64,000 nt of DNA. Origin: Adiantum capillus-veneris (taxonomy: Eukaryota; Streptophyta; Polypodiopsida; Polypodiales; Pteridaceae). Within the stretch, counting starts at the first letter, position 1, and every line of letters begins with the position of its first letter. Of this stretch, positions 1 to 12,100 are shown piece by piece. Made by a program: the position numbers and the translations under genes. The notes below the pieces were generated by a model, which searched no databases, had not been told where the DNA came from, and saw only the letters and a list, made by a program, of their open reading frames with translations. Location: positions 122,553,391 through 122,617,390 of the forward strand of contig CM043947.1 in the NCBI GenBank assembly GCA_014529385.2. Reading direction: 5' to 3'.

Positions 1-540
1 TTGCTTCGCTCCATGTTTCAAGTGGTGGACCTTCAATTATTTTCCCATACCTAGTTTAGACAACCCATACACTTTGCAACTCTAAAGGTTGGACGAGTGG
101 TGGAGCTTTGTTTATTTCCATGTTTTAATGGATCCTAGCTTGGACAAGTGGTGGACCTTGGAAAAAAGTCCCCCCTGTACAACATAGCTGAGTTTTTTCA
201 TGTTTTAATGGAAGAGAGATTTGACAAATGGTGGAGCTTGCTTATCTCATGTGGATTTTAGAACTAGCTTGGACAAGTGGTGGAGCTTTGCTTTTCTACT
301 CTTCATAATACAATGATGTATAGGTTGGTTACATGGTGAATCTTAAGGCCAAACCTCCCATCTTACTAGAGATGATAGGTTGGACAAGTGTTCAACCTTC
401 TATCATTTCTCCATGCCTATAATTAGACAATTAGTAGAACTAGCATCTTTCTATGTTGTCTAGAGCTGAGCTTGGACAAGTAGTGGACCTTGCTACTCTC
501 TTCCCTTGGTTTATTAGTTTGAAGACTCATTATATATACT
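1..540 (-). repeat. Satellite array, core in reverse orientation
   Basis: Diverged copies of the window's satellite core appear as the reverse complement (TTGGACAAGTGGTGGACCTT and variants) roughly every 50 to 70 bases, for example near 130-150, 260-280 and 470-490. All later arrays carry the core in the opposite orientation, so the orientation flips between this block and the block near 2900. The copies are weakly conserved and seem old. The array probably continues left of the window. Confidence 0.8.
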
Positions 541-1225
541 TGCTTAGATCTATATAATTACTCATTAGTTAGGTTACAAGTAGGTATGTAATTTGTTAGC
601 CTCAAGGGACTTTGAATATTGAATAGTAAGAAAGTCAAGTGATGGTTTGAAGATCTTTTGCTTATCTAAACTAGACTCTAACTCAATAATAAGTCTCTTA
701 AGTTCCACGAATTGTCCTATCTAGATTCTAACTTCCTTGATGGGGTAGAATCCTAAAAAAATGAGGCACTATAAGGTTTACCTTAGCTCAAATGGATTTT
801 CACTTAAACTAGACTACAATTTGGCACTCTAGTATCTTTGTCTTGATGGAGTTTAACACTAGATACATAGTAGTGATATTTAAGCTTCATGTCTCTTCAC
901 TTGATCGAGATATGAGACCATACTTTCAAGGTCGCCACTTGTCTTACCTAAAGACCAATGTGAGACATGGGAGCAAGAAAGCCATCCGATATTGTTTTAA
1001 GGACTATTACATAGACAATCAATAACTTAAGTAAAGCAAAAAGACTTGGATCTTTCACAATTAATAACTTAAGTAAAGCCAAAAAGACTTGGATCTTTGA
1101 CAGTTTTTTTCAAACTAAAAAAGCACAATCTCATGCTAACAAAACTATAAATCACAATTGAAAGTTTTGAACGAGAAAAAGATCAGCAATCTTATAAGAA
1201 GGATACTTTTCATTTCATTTGATGA
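541..1225. other. AT-rich stretch without a recognisable gene
   Basis: I see no supported coding region. A 60-codon frame at 843-1025 starts at TTG and has no recognisable domain. A short phrase (AACTTAAGTAAAGC plus AAAAAGACTTGGATCTTT) is repeated at about 1024 and 1066. The stretch lies downstream of the 3' end of the phosphatase-like gene. Confidence 0.5.
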
Positions 1226-1448
1226 TTACAAACTAAAAGAAAGTCTCTCAAGAAATTGATAAACAAAAAATGTAGGTGACTGCTTCATTATTTTGAGCAA
1301 AATATCAAAATCTCTATTGATTGAGCTCCATCTAGTAGTATCCTTTGTAAGATCCTGCAGGAAGGAATAAAAAGAAAGATTTGTTAGATACCATGCACAT
1401 GAGTGTTCAAGTATGTGTATCAAGAATATATGACATGTCACTAGTACC
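1226..1448 (-). other. Probable 3' UTR of the phosphatase-like gene, with an intron
   Basis: One base after the stop codon of the phosphatase-like gene, the minus strand has a plausible donor (AAG|GTACTA, intron from 1447). About 90 bases on there is a strong acceptor with a pyrimidine tract ending CTGCAG at 1355. The exon resumes at 1354 and may run to about 1226. Such a 3' UTR intron lies too close to the stop to be expected to trigger nonsense-mediated decay. The splice sites are read by eye and not confirmed. Confidence 0.4.
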
Positions 1449-2633
1449 TTAGGGTTGCTTTCTATCCAGCCTTAGAAGATTGTTCTCAGCTTTCACCTTA
1501 TTTATATAAGCCTTTGCTGTGGTTGCCTTCAAAACTCCTTTTGTGTTACAACCCAATTGCCTAGCTAAAGTGGTCAATTGTGACGCCTTCATGCTTTCAA
1601 TGGGTGTACGCTCCTTTGCTAAGATCTCTTGTATTTGGGCTCTTCTCATTTCATTGCGGTGGCTTGTGTCACTTGCATTTTCAATGATAGTTTCATCCCT
1701 GTCACCTTTTGCAGGTGGTATTCTTCTTGTAAAGAACACCTTAGCTGACCAAACATCATTTTTCTGCTTCCAATACTCCATGATTTGTTTGTATTCACTA
1801 TCATTTGTCACTATAGGTTGTCCATAACGATTAGAAGCAATTAAATCACGCACATCCCTTCTCTCATCAAGCTGAATCAAGTATGGCAGTAGCTCCTCCA
1901 AGAGCATATTGTCAACCATCTTCTCAGCATCAAATTGTGGTGGAAAAATGCAATTGTTTGCTGGTGAAATACATCCCTTGTAAGGAGAGTCATCAATAAG
2001 CACTGTTCTTTGTGGATCACATTCAAACCCCATGGCAATTTTGGCTAGAGGCTTGAACATTGCCTCAACGTTTGGATTGTCGGGTCTAAACAATTTTTGA
2101 GTTTGAGCGGTGTAGCAAACATCTTGCGACCAAATTGCAAAGAAAGGCAATGTATCCTCAGCTAAGTTGTTTAGTGCTGCAAGGATTTGATACACATTAT
2201 TCCTAGTAGCTGTCGACCAAATTGCAACATTAAACCTCTGTAAAATAGTCTTCAAGAATTGGATGCAACCTGGCCTGAGTATAATATATCTTTTTGAATC
2301 CATTTGCACTGAGTTGTGGTGTGAGGATGGTTGAGGGGAACGTTTCAACAATAGACCATTTAAATCCAATATAATTGTAAGCATGGATTTCTCAACATCT
2401 ACGCTACATGACGTAGTACCAATTGGCAATAGCTCGTGAGTGGACTTTTCAGTCTCTTTTGATGTATGTTGCATTTTTGAAGCATCGATTTCTTGGTTCT
2501 CATTATTGGAAGCTTGCTCAAGTTGCACAACACTAGACTCTAGTATAGAAATATCATCCATCTTGGGCACTTTAGAAACCATAGAATCTATGGATTCTAT
2601 AGTTGTTGACTGAACCATAGGAGCATTATCCAT
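1449..2633 (-). CDS. FCP1/HAD-type phosphatase-like protein with SAP-like C-terminus
   Basis: This is an uninterrupted 394-codon frame from ATG at 2633 to TAA at 1449-1451. HAD motifs are in order: motif I ILDLNGLLL at about 88-96 (nucleophile D90, with Asn at the usual acid/base position), motif II WSTAT at about 139-143, a candidate motif III Lys in FKPLAK, and motif IV VLIDDSP at about 211-217. The last 50 residues look like a SAP-type helical DNA-binding motif. The first 80 residues are polar and low in complexity. FCP1-like enzymes dephosphorylate phosphoserine, but the D-x-N variant occurs in poorly characterised relatives and activity is uncertain. A splice acceptor (TTTTCTTAG) ends at 2648, so a 5' UTR exon or a short upstream coding exon is likely. 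Introns and gene order suggest a living or recently living gene rather than a retro-copy. Confidence 0.75.
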   Translation of the reverse strand: MDNAPMVQSTTIESIDSMVSKVPKMDDISILESSVVQLEQASNNENQEIDASKMQHTSKETEKSTHELLPIGTTSCSVDVEKSMLTIILDLNGLLLKRSPQPSSHHNSVQMDSKRYIILRPGCIQFLKTILQRFNVAIWSTATRNNVYQILAALNNLAEDTLPFFAIWSQDVCYTAQTQKLFRPDNPNVEAMFKPLAKIAMGFECDPQRTVLIDDSPYKGCISPANNCIFPPQFDAEKMVDNMLLEELLPYLIQLDERRDVRDLIASNRYGQPIVTNDSEYKQIMEYWKQKNDVWSAKVFFTRRIPPAKGDRDETIIENASDTSHRNEMRRAQIQEILAKERTPIESMKASQLTTLARQLGCNTKGVLKATTAKAYINKVKAENNLLRLDRKQP

Positions 2634-3289
2634 CCCAGTTTGTGAATCTAAGAAAACACACACACAAATGGTATCTCAAAACCACTAGAATTTTATTCAC
2701 CATATTTATATGTAGAACTCCTAGTAAGAAATTTATTTAAGGTAAAGTCGTTGTTAGAATCCTTGCAACCATTTTCAGCATTCGTACACCAAACACCACT
2801 TGTCTAAAATACAATCTACTAACTCAACATTTTCCATCCTACACTTTATTAAAGATGAGTACTTAAAGTGAAAACTAAAAGCCACCCTTGTTGAGGAAAC
2901 ATGGATACAAGGTCCACCAAATGTCCAACCTAGACTACAAGCAAACAATTAGAGATTTGGCTTAGATTTGGATTCAAAGGCCACCACTTATTCAAGTAAG
3001 ATAACTCCACTTGTTTAAGACAGTAATGTTTGAAGCCCCACCACTTGTCCAACCTAGACATTGATTAAATTTTGGTAAGATTTATCACAAATCTAGAGTA
3101 GAATCAAGATTCTATGGCCAAGGTAGTCAAATAAGTTAGACAACACACAAAGCATAAGAGCACTTTAGATTCTCGTTGAGCATAAACTAAACAATAATCA
3201 AATGTTATATTCACTTGAGATTTCATCCATGAAAAATGAAAATGATGCATGTACTTGAGATTTCCATCCATGTACAATACTTTACAATG
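2634..3289. repeat. Short intergenic or intronic satellite block
   Basis: This lies between the SET-gene stop at 3290 and the phosphatase-like exon. Diverged core copies are present near 2905-2940, 2978-3000 and 3030-3055 in the same orientation as the large arrays. The rest is AT-rich and shows no gene. The block probably holds the 3' UTR of the SET gene and the upstream intron of the phosphatase-like gene. Confidence 0.6.
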
Positions 3290-6200
3290 TCAAGTAAAGT
3301 TATAGTCAGCAAACAACTCTTCTCCTGCTTCAACTTGACAAATAGTCTCAATGCATACATGGCCATATTCTTCTGACTTGATGTGTGAAGAGGTGCATTT
3401 ATGCCAAGGTGGCAAATTTGGATCAAATGTATAGCGTACGTTGGGACAGACATTTGTACTGTGAGAACTATTTATATAGCCCGACACGTTTCCTTCTTCT
3501 ACACAACCAATAATGTATGATTGATCTTCCTCTTCTTCTATGTTTGGATCCTCTAGAAGAGAATATTTATAAGCTCTTGGAAAAATTTTGCATATCTTTT
3601 TCCAGTCTTGAAATCTATACTTATGCCCTCCATAGTTTAGAATAGTCAAACCACTTTCCAGGGTAGTATGCACAAATAGCCCATAACCAGCTCCTTCAAT
3701 ACATGAAAGTCGCACTTCAAAATCCACACCGTTAATATGGAAAATTACATCTTTGGGAATAGGAAAAGTTGGTGTCCCAAAAGGATCTTCATGCCAATCA
3801 TAGTGTGAAATACATCTAGTTTTTATATCACTTAACTCCTTTGTGTCTGCAAAAAGAAGAAAATATTATGCATAAAATAATGACAATATCAAAGAAAGAT
3901 ATCATTATTTTATAGTCCAATAGGTCTATTGTATGGAAGACTTAGAGTGCCTCTTACATGGTGCCTCCAAGGTTTCCAAAAAATAAAATCATTGGAAAAA
4001 AAAGGCCACTGTGTCTCCAATCTATTGCCCATTTGAAGCATAGAGAGAACCAAGGTCCACCACTTGTCCAAGCTAGACATGGAGCATTGACACAAGATCC
4101 AACACTTATCCAAGAACCCTATAGTATATGTGGTAACATGGGATGCATTGATGCAACAAAAGTAGTCTAGCCTCCTCATCCATCTCTTTTTTCTTGTAGC
4201 CTAGAGGGATTAGTTTCAAGGTCTATCACTAGTCAAAAACTACACATAGAACATTGATACAAGGTTCCACCACATGTGAAACCTATCATCTCTAGTAGCA
4301 TGGATGGTTTGATATCAAGGTTCACTGCGTGTCCTACCTATACTCTATTGTAGCATAGAGATTCTGGTTTGGTGGTACTACACTTGTCCAAACTTGGCTT
4401 GTTGTTGATATCTGGAGGTAATCAAGGGTCCTCCACTTGTCCAAGTTAGGCATATAAAACAATTGCAAGGTCCACCATGTGTACAACATATGATTGATTA
4501 TAGCATGCATGGTCTATTTCATGGGCAACCATCTTCTCTCCAACATGTGTCCAACCTCGGCTCCATCATTGAAGCATGGAGAGAAGCAAGGTCCACCACT
4601 TATCAAAGCTATTATTTTCTCCCAGTGCTTTCAAAACCCATAATACGTTGTACATGGGGGGGGGGGGGATTCTTGTTTCAAGGTCCACCACTTGGCTAAG
4701 ATTGGATCCATTGAAACATAAAGAGAAGCAAGCTCTACCATTTTTCCAAGCTAGGTGCCATTGAAACATGAAAACCCCATAATATGTTGTATACGGGGGG
4801 TTTTTTCACGGTCTACCACTTGTCTAAGCTATGGTCCATTGGAACATGGAGAGAATCAAAGCTCCACCACTTTTCTAAGCTAGGATCCATTGAAACATGG
4901 AGAGAAGCAAGCTCCATTGTTTGTCTAAGCTAGGCTCCATTGGAACATGGAGAAAACAAGCTCCACCACTTGCCTATTATTGCATAGAGATTCTGGTTTG
5001 AAGGTCCACCACTTGTCCAACCTTGCCTTCATGTATGGAGATAATAAAGAGTGCAATGCTTCTCTAAGCTAGGGACATAAAAGAGTTTCAAGGTCCACTA
5101 CATATACGATCTATGATGGGTTGTAGCATGGGAGGTTTCATTTTAAGGTTGACCACTTCTCCAGCTCCGCTTGTCCAACCTCAGATCCATTGAAGAATGG
5201 AGAATAAAGGTGTACCAACTCTCCAAAATAGGCAAGAAAATCTCTATAAAACCCATGAATTGTTAATATATGCTATGCTGTGGAGTTTTGTTTGAAGGTC
5301 CACTCCTTATCCAAGCTACAATCCATTGAAGCATGGAAATAAGTAAGATATATCTATAGTCCAAGATAGGATCCATTGAAACATAGAGAGAATCAAGGTC
5401 CACCACTTGTCCAAGCTATGCATGGGTAATTGATATAAGGACCACTACGTTTTCACCTATACTATGCTCTATCATGGATGGTTTCATATACCACCAATTT
5501 TCCAACCTATTTAGTAGGTTGTATTATGGGGGTTTGGTTTCAAGGTACTTCACTTGTCTAAGGTGGGTTCCATTGAACCATGGAGAGAAACAATGTCTAC
5601 CACTTGTCCGAAATATGCTCCTTTAAAACATAAAAGCAAGGTCCACCACTTGTCCAAGCTAATGTTTCTCTCCATTGAAGCATGGAGAGAAACAAGGTCT
5701 ACCACCTGTCCAAAATATGCTCCATTGAAACATAAAAGCAAGGTCCACCACTTGTCCAAGCTAATATAACAAATGTGTTGGTTACAAGGTGTACCACACT
5801 TGTCTAAACTAGTCTCCATGCAAGGTCCACCACATGTCCAAGCTATATGATCTTGGTTTGAAGGTCTATCACACCTCTTGAAATTAGGATCCATGTAAGG
5901 TCCACCTTTTGTCAAGCTATGCCTTTAGTGAGTACTAAAACTAAGTAAATTGCAGTACTTAAATACCTTTCCAAGCTCATTAAGATTTTGGTCTCTAAGG
6001 CCACCACCACATGTCTAATCTATGCTCTAATTGATTACTTATGCTAGTTCTCAAAGTCCAAACATAAGCTCCCTTCTAGCAAGGTTAGTTTAAATTTAGG
6101 CTCCAACACCTGTCTAAGCTAGGTTCAATTTATGAAGCATCACCATTTAACCATGCTACGATCTAATGTATCATATCAAGGGGGTATTGATAAAAGGTCC

Positions 6201-9091
6201 AAAACTTATTGAGTTCAAGCTCTTAAGTAATTAAGTCTTTGTGAGTATTAAATGTTATAGTTTTAGTCTAAAGATCCACCATTCAAAAACTCAAGTAATT
6301 TATTATTTACATTCAAACCTTGAATGCTTGAGATAAAAAATACAAACTCAATCAATACTATATAAAGCAAAATCTAACATTAAGAGTATCAAATCAGTAA
6401 CAAGAAACACTAACATGCACAAGAAACTCAAAACATACGTGTCTCCATTTCCAAAAAGTCCTCCATTGACAGAGGATGTTGTTGTTGTTGTTCTTCTTCT
6501 CTTTGTGGAGAGCACTCCTCTGTAACAGGCACAATGTCATCTGATTGCGAAGTGGATTGTTGAAGTCCAGCCCATTTTTCTATATCTTCATGAGACTTAA
6601 CAAAGTCTAGCAGCATGGTCTCCACGTTTTTTGCCTCCTCCACACTATCAATTAAGCATATAACTTCTTTTTTCTGTTGTATTCCTTCTTGTGCAACCAA
6701 GGAGCCATCACCAAAAACATCAACAAGCTTGCGGTCTTCAAAACAATATGTACGAATGTAGTGCTTGACCAAAGCTCTTTTTTTGGCCTCCAAATATTGC
6801 AAATCTGACATATCGTTATCTGCTACTTGAAGAAGAGAACAATCAATTGGCATGGGATGTTCCTCTGATCTTCTTCTCAGGTCTTCAAATGCATTGCCTT
6901 GTCCCAAGAAGGCAATAACTGTTAGGAATTGAATTGCTCCTTTGCAAGGAGCTGATGGAAAGTGATGCAATGCACCACAACAATGGTAGCTCAGATTATC
7001 TCCCATGGCGTGAAAGGCACATTGCAATTTTGTGAAGTTAGTGAAATCCACAAATGCAAGAAAGACAAATCCAGGATCTGTTGACCCTCCAGCAATAGCC
7101 AAGATCCCATCCAAAGCATTGTTAAATGTCTCCTCACTCCACTTCAAATTGCCTCCAACGTTTTTTGTCATATCTAAAACACATAAGCCAATAGGCACTT
7201 TATTATTGAAGTGGCGCATCAAGTAGAGATTGCCTTCCATTTGTAGGCTCACCACATAGATTGACCATGGCAAATCTCTAGGCTCAGTTTTCTCCTTTTG
7301 AAGGTGAATTGCCCATTGCATGTATTTTATTGCTCCATCTGGAAAAGCCATTTTCTTTGTTCCACGCGTCAAACTAGATTTGATCCATTCCTCGCATAGC
7401 ATTAAAATTGTTTTATAAACAACATCATTGATGTTATACATTTTGACCACCTCCTCCCAGTCTTTACATGGTGAAGACTCATTCAAATTGTTGAAGCCTT
7501 CAAGAAGTGCATCTTGAATCAATTTGTCTTGCTTCAACTGCTTGATTCGATCATACATGTCAGTTGCATCACCATCCTTTGCACTCTTTGACAGTAAAAT
7601 CTTCTCATCTCTAATCTCTTCTTGAATAGTCTTTACCTCTGATTCCTCAAGGCCACAAAGGTATCTAAATACAGTTGTTGGGGGTTTCTTATTCTCCTCT
7701 TCTAGCTTTTCAATGATTTCTATCCAGCAATCATAAACTAAATCAGAGTACGTGACCATGTGTGCCTGTTTAGCAATCCAACTTGCTGCTGCACTCATTC
7801 TTGCCAATCGAAGAAAAGCCTAAAAAGAAATAGAGAAATAATTAAACTATTGAGCAAGATTTGTTAATTAAACACTATCAAAAAGACAAAGAAAATAACT
7901 TACATCCCATCCGGCACGAGATGCATGTCCCTCTGCAATTCCACTTGCTGCCTTTGGTGGTCGTCCTGAGAAGATCCATTGACTCCGTAAATGTCTCAAT
8001 ATTTGGCTGTAAGGTTGCTTGACATACAATGCCTGAGCCTCCTCATTTGCAATGGCAGATATAGCAGTTGCAACAAATGGAGGAGCATTCACAACAATGC
8101 GAGCCTTTCTAAATTTATACACGCTAATCAGTCTTTCAAATATCTCTTTGTTGTTTTGTTCATTGTGAAGCAAAACTTTTGCAGCATAGATTGAATGCTG
8201 CCCATCAAGAATCCAATAATGATAATCTTTAATTTTTTGCTCCTCTACCTCTTCTACTGCCAAAGGAGTCCCCTTCTTTGATTTTGCATTTCGAACAGGC
8301 ATCAAATATGCACATGCTGCAGGCTTGGTCGTACTCCGTGAAAATCCAAATAACACACTTTCAGCGTGTTTTTTATCCATAATACGTGCATTATAGTGAT
8401 CAGGAGCAAGCCAACAATTTTGAATAGGGATATCAAATTCCCTATATTGGAAAGGAAAATAATTTATGTACTTATTCATTCCACCTGTATCTTTTTCTTG
8501 TCCTTTCATGGCCTCAGCTTCTAAAACATCTGGATCCACAATTCTCATCTTTGACATTGAACCCTCTGTTGATGAGGATGCCAAAGATGCCTTGTCTACA
8601 TCCAAAATGGAACTAGTTCGCTTAGCTGCTACTTTTTGCACTTTTGCTTGCTTCTTTGTGGATGGTGGTCGTGAAGCTTTCACCTTTTTTCGTTGTAGTG
8701 TGGCAATGATGGAGCTTTGAAGTTGATCTGCTGTGATGTTTGGATTTGATTCTGCAAACTTCCATCCTCGAGAAAACATTGTCTCTTCTTTGTTTCTAGA
8801 CATGCGCTCCAATGCATATGCTCCTGGAGATAGTTGAAATTCTAGATTCATTGGAACTAGAATGTCAATGCATTCCACCTCCGGATGACTATCAACTACA
8901 GAGACAGATGCTTCCACAACTTGTCCAACATCTTCAAACAAGCTGTCATTCTCCTTTTTGGCAATAAATAGATGCACCTTATGAAATTGTGCACCCTCTA
9001 TACCATGTATGTCCAAATACCATTTCCTAAGATCATTGCAAGTATAGTCAACTGAGACAGCAACCCTTGCAACCTGTTTTTTTGGAGCCAT
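3290..9091 (-). CDS. ParB/sulfiredoxin-like domain - SET domain fusion protein (three exons)
   Basis: My exon model is 9091-7904, 7819-6439 and 3846-3290, about 1041 codons. The 84-base first intron has clean GTAAGT and TTTTTAG ends. The 2.6-kb second intron has a GTATGT donor and a TTTTTGCAG acceptor, and its phases match (1 then 2). Residues about 219-345 resemble the ParB N-terminal/sulfiredoxin fold: an I-x-I strand, APDHYNAR, then YWILDGQHSIYAAK with D296. The Arg usual after DGQH is Ser here. Residues about 140-170 are basic. Residues 397-856 are mainly helical and not recognised. Residues about 900-1040 are a SET lysine-methyltransferase domain with GAGYGLF, YINSSHSTNVCPNV and EELFADYN. 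Inference: a chromatin or nucleic-acid protein whose ParB-like part may bind nucleotide or DNA. ATG 9091 lies just behind a TTTCAG acceptor (exon from 9096), so the promoter and 5' exon are beyond the satellite. Individual domains are fairly certain; the joined model needs transcript support. Confidence 0.7.
3847..6438 (-). repeat. Intron 2 of the ParB-SET gene, filled with satellite
   Basis: The donor ACAC|GTATGT is at 6438 and the acceptor TTTTTGCAG is at 3847. From about 4020 to 5930 the intron consists of diverged 50 to 60-base units. Each unit pairs the AAGGTCCACCACTTGTCC core with a phrase like TCCATTGAAACATGGAGAGA. A 12-base G run lies near 4658-4669. Small frames here (for example 5550-5915) are reading frames of the repeat and not genes. 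Confidence 0.75.
7820..7903 (-). other. Intron 1 of the ParB-SET gene
   Basis: This 84-base intron begins GTAAGTTATTTT and ends in a T-rich tract plus TTTTTAG on the minus strand. Removing it joins the two long frames in phase (GAT then GCT). The downstream frame otherwise has no ATG at its edge. The size and base composition are typical of plant introns. Confidence 0.85.
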
Positions 9092-9166
9092 CTTTCCTGA
9101 AACAAAAAAAACCAAATGTTATTTTAGCATATACTTTTTTGTAATGAATTAAGTTTGTGTGAATAC
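9092..9166 (-). other. 3' splice site just before the ParB-SET start codon
   Basis: On the minus strand a T-rich tract ends TTTTTTTTGTTTCAG at 9097, and GAAAG then leads into ATG 9091. This marks a first intron in the 5' UTR, or a missing short coding exon. The satellite array starts at 9167, only about 70 bases upstream, so this intron must contain some or all of it. Confidence 0.6.
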
Positions 9167-12100
9167 AAGGTCCACCACTTGTTCAAGTTAGATCTAAGCA
9201 AGTATACATAGTGATCTTTTAAGCTAGTAAACTAAGGGAAGGGAGAAGTAAGGTCCACCACTTGTCCAAGCTCAGCTCTAGACAACATGGAGAGATTCGA
9301 GGTCTACTAATTGTCTAATATAGGCTAACTATATTGAAACATAGAGAGAAGCAAAGGTCCACCACTTGTCCAATCTAGGGTCCATTGAAACATGGAGAGA
9401 AGGATGCTCCACCATTTGTCCAAAATAGGCTCCATTGAAACATGAAGAGAAGCAATATGCACCATGTCTTCGAGATGCTAGGCTCCATTGAAATACCTTA
9501 AACCCACGATATTTTGTATATGTGGGGTTTAAATTCAAGGTCCACCACTTGTCCAACCTATTCTCCCTAGTAGCATGAGTGGTTTGGTCTCAAGATTCAC
9601 CACTTTTCCACTCTATGTCATTATATTAAGAAGATCTGGGTGTTAAGGTCCACCACTTGTCCAACCTATAAGGCTATATCTAAAATGGTATTATTTACCA
9701 CCACTTGGAATGCACATGATAGGTTTTACATAGGGGTCTGGTTCCAAGGTCCACCACTTGTCCAAGCTAACTCTATTGAAACATAGAGAGAATCAAAGGT
9801 CCACCACTTGTCCAAGCTAGGCTCCATTGAAACATGGAGAGAAGGATGCTCCACCATTTGTCCAAGCCAGGTTCGATTGAAACATGAAGAGAAGCAAGCT
9901 GCACCATGTCTCCAAAATGCTAGGCTCCATTGAAATATCTTAAACCCATGATATTTCGTACATGGGGGGTTTACATTCAAGGTCCACCACTTGTCCAACC
10001 TATTATCACTAGTAGCATGAGTGGTTTGGTCTCAAGATTCACCACTTTTCCACTCTATGTCATTATATTAAGAAGATCTGGGTGTTAAGGTCCACCACTT
10101 GTCCAACCTATAAGGCTATATCTTAAAGGGTATTCTTTCTGACCACTTGGAATGACCATGATAGGTTTTACATGGGGGTTTGGTTCCAAGGTCCACCACT
10201 TGTCCAAGCTAACTCTATTGAAACATAGAGAGAAGCAAAGGTCCACCACTTGTCCAAGCTAGGGTCCATTGAAACATGGAGAGAAGGATGCTCCACCATT
10301 TGTCCAAGATAGGCTCCATTGAAACATGAAGAGAAGCAAGCTGCACCATGTCTCCAAGATGCTAAGATCCATTGAAATACCTTACACCCACGATATTTTG
10401 TACATGGGGAGTTTACATTCAAGGTCCACCACTTGTCCAACCTATTATCTCTAGTAGCATGAGTGGTTTGGTCTCAAGATTCACCACTTTTCCACTCTAT
10501 GTCATTACGTTAAGAAGATCTGTGTGTTAAGGTCGACCACTTGTCCAACCTATAAGGGTATATCTTAAAGGGTATTATTTCTCACCACTTGAAATGTCCA
10601 TGATATGTTTTACATGGGGGTTTGGTTCCAAGGTCCACCACTTGTCCAAGCTAACTCTATTGAAACATAGAGAGAAACAAAGGTCCACCACTTGTCCAAG
10701 CTAGGCTCCATTGAAACATGGAGAGAAGGATGCTCTACCATTTGTCGAAGCTAACTCTATTGAAACATGGGGGGTTTACATTCAAGTTCCACCACTTGTC
10801 CAACCTATTAACGCTAGTAGCATGAGTGGTTTGGTCTCAAGATTCACCACTTTTTCACTCTATGTCATTATATTAAGAATATCTGGGTGTTAAGGTCCAC
10901 CACTTGTCCAACCTATAAGGCTATATCTTAAGGGTTATTCTTTCTCACCACTTGGAGTGACCATGATAGGTTTTACATGGGGGTTTGGTTCCAAGGTCCA
11001 CCACTTGTCCAAGCTAACTCTATTGAAACATAGAGAGAAGCAAAGGTCCACCACTTGTCCAAGCTAGGGTCCATTGAAACATGGAGAGAAGGATGCTCCA
11101 CCATTTGTCCAAGATACGCTCCATTGAAACATGAAGAGAAGCAAGCTACACCATGTCTCCAAGATGCTAATCTCCATTGAAATACCTTAAACCCATGATA
11201 TTTTGTACATGGGGGGTTTACATTCAAGGTCCACCACTTGTCCAACCTATTATCTCTAGTAGCATGAGTGGTTTGGTCTCAAGATTCACCACTTTTCCAC
11301 TCTATGTCATTATATTAAGAATATCTGGGTGTAAGGTCCACCACTTGTCCAACCTATAAGGCTATATCTTAAACTTTATTCTTTCTCACCACTTGGAGTT
11401 ACCATGATAGGTTTTACATGGGGTTTGGTTCAAGGCCCACCACTTGTCCAAGCTAACTCTATTGAAACATAGAGAGAAGCAAAGGTCCACCACTTGTCCA
11501 AGCTAGGCTCCATTGAAACATGGAGAGAAGGATGCTCCACCATTTGTCCAAGATAGGCTCCATTGAAACATGAAGAGAAGCAAGCTGCACCATGTCTCCA
11601 AGATGCTAGGCTCCATTGAAATACCTTAAACCCATGATATTTCGTACATGGGGGGTATTACATTCAAGGTCCACCACTTGTCCAACCTATTATCCTTAGT
11701 AGCATGAGTGGTTTGGTCTCAAGATTCACCACTTTTCCACTCTATGTCGTTATATTAAGAAGATCTAGGTTTTAAGGTCGACCACTTGTCCAACCTATAA
11801 GGCTAGATCTTAAAGGGTATTATTTCTCACCACTTGGAATGACCATGATATGTTTTACATGGGGGTTTGGTTCCAAGGTCCACCACTTGTCCAAGCTAAC
11901 TCTATGGAAACATAGAGAGAAGCAAAGGTCCACCACTTGTCCAAGCTAGGCTCCATTGAGACATTTAGAGAAGGATGATCCCCCATTGGTGGAAGATAGG
12001 CTCCATCGAAACATGAAGAGAAGCAAGCTGCACCATGTCTCCAAGATTCTAGGCTTCATCGAAATACCTTAAACCCAGGATATTTTGTACATGGGGGTTT

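Noticed and set aside
843-1025. 60-codon frame with RHGSKK text like the chromodomain region of element A
   Set aside because: Only a short basic stretch is similar, the start is TTG and no neighbouring element parts are present. Probably chance.
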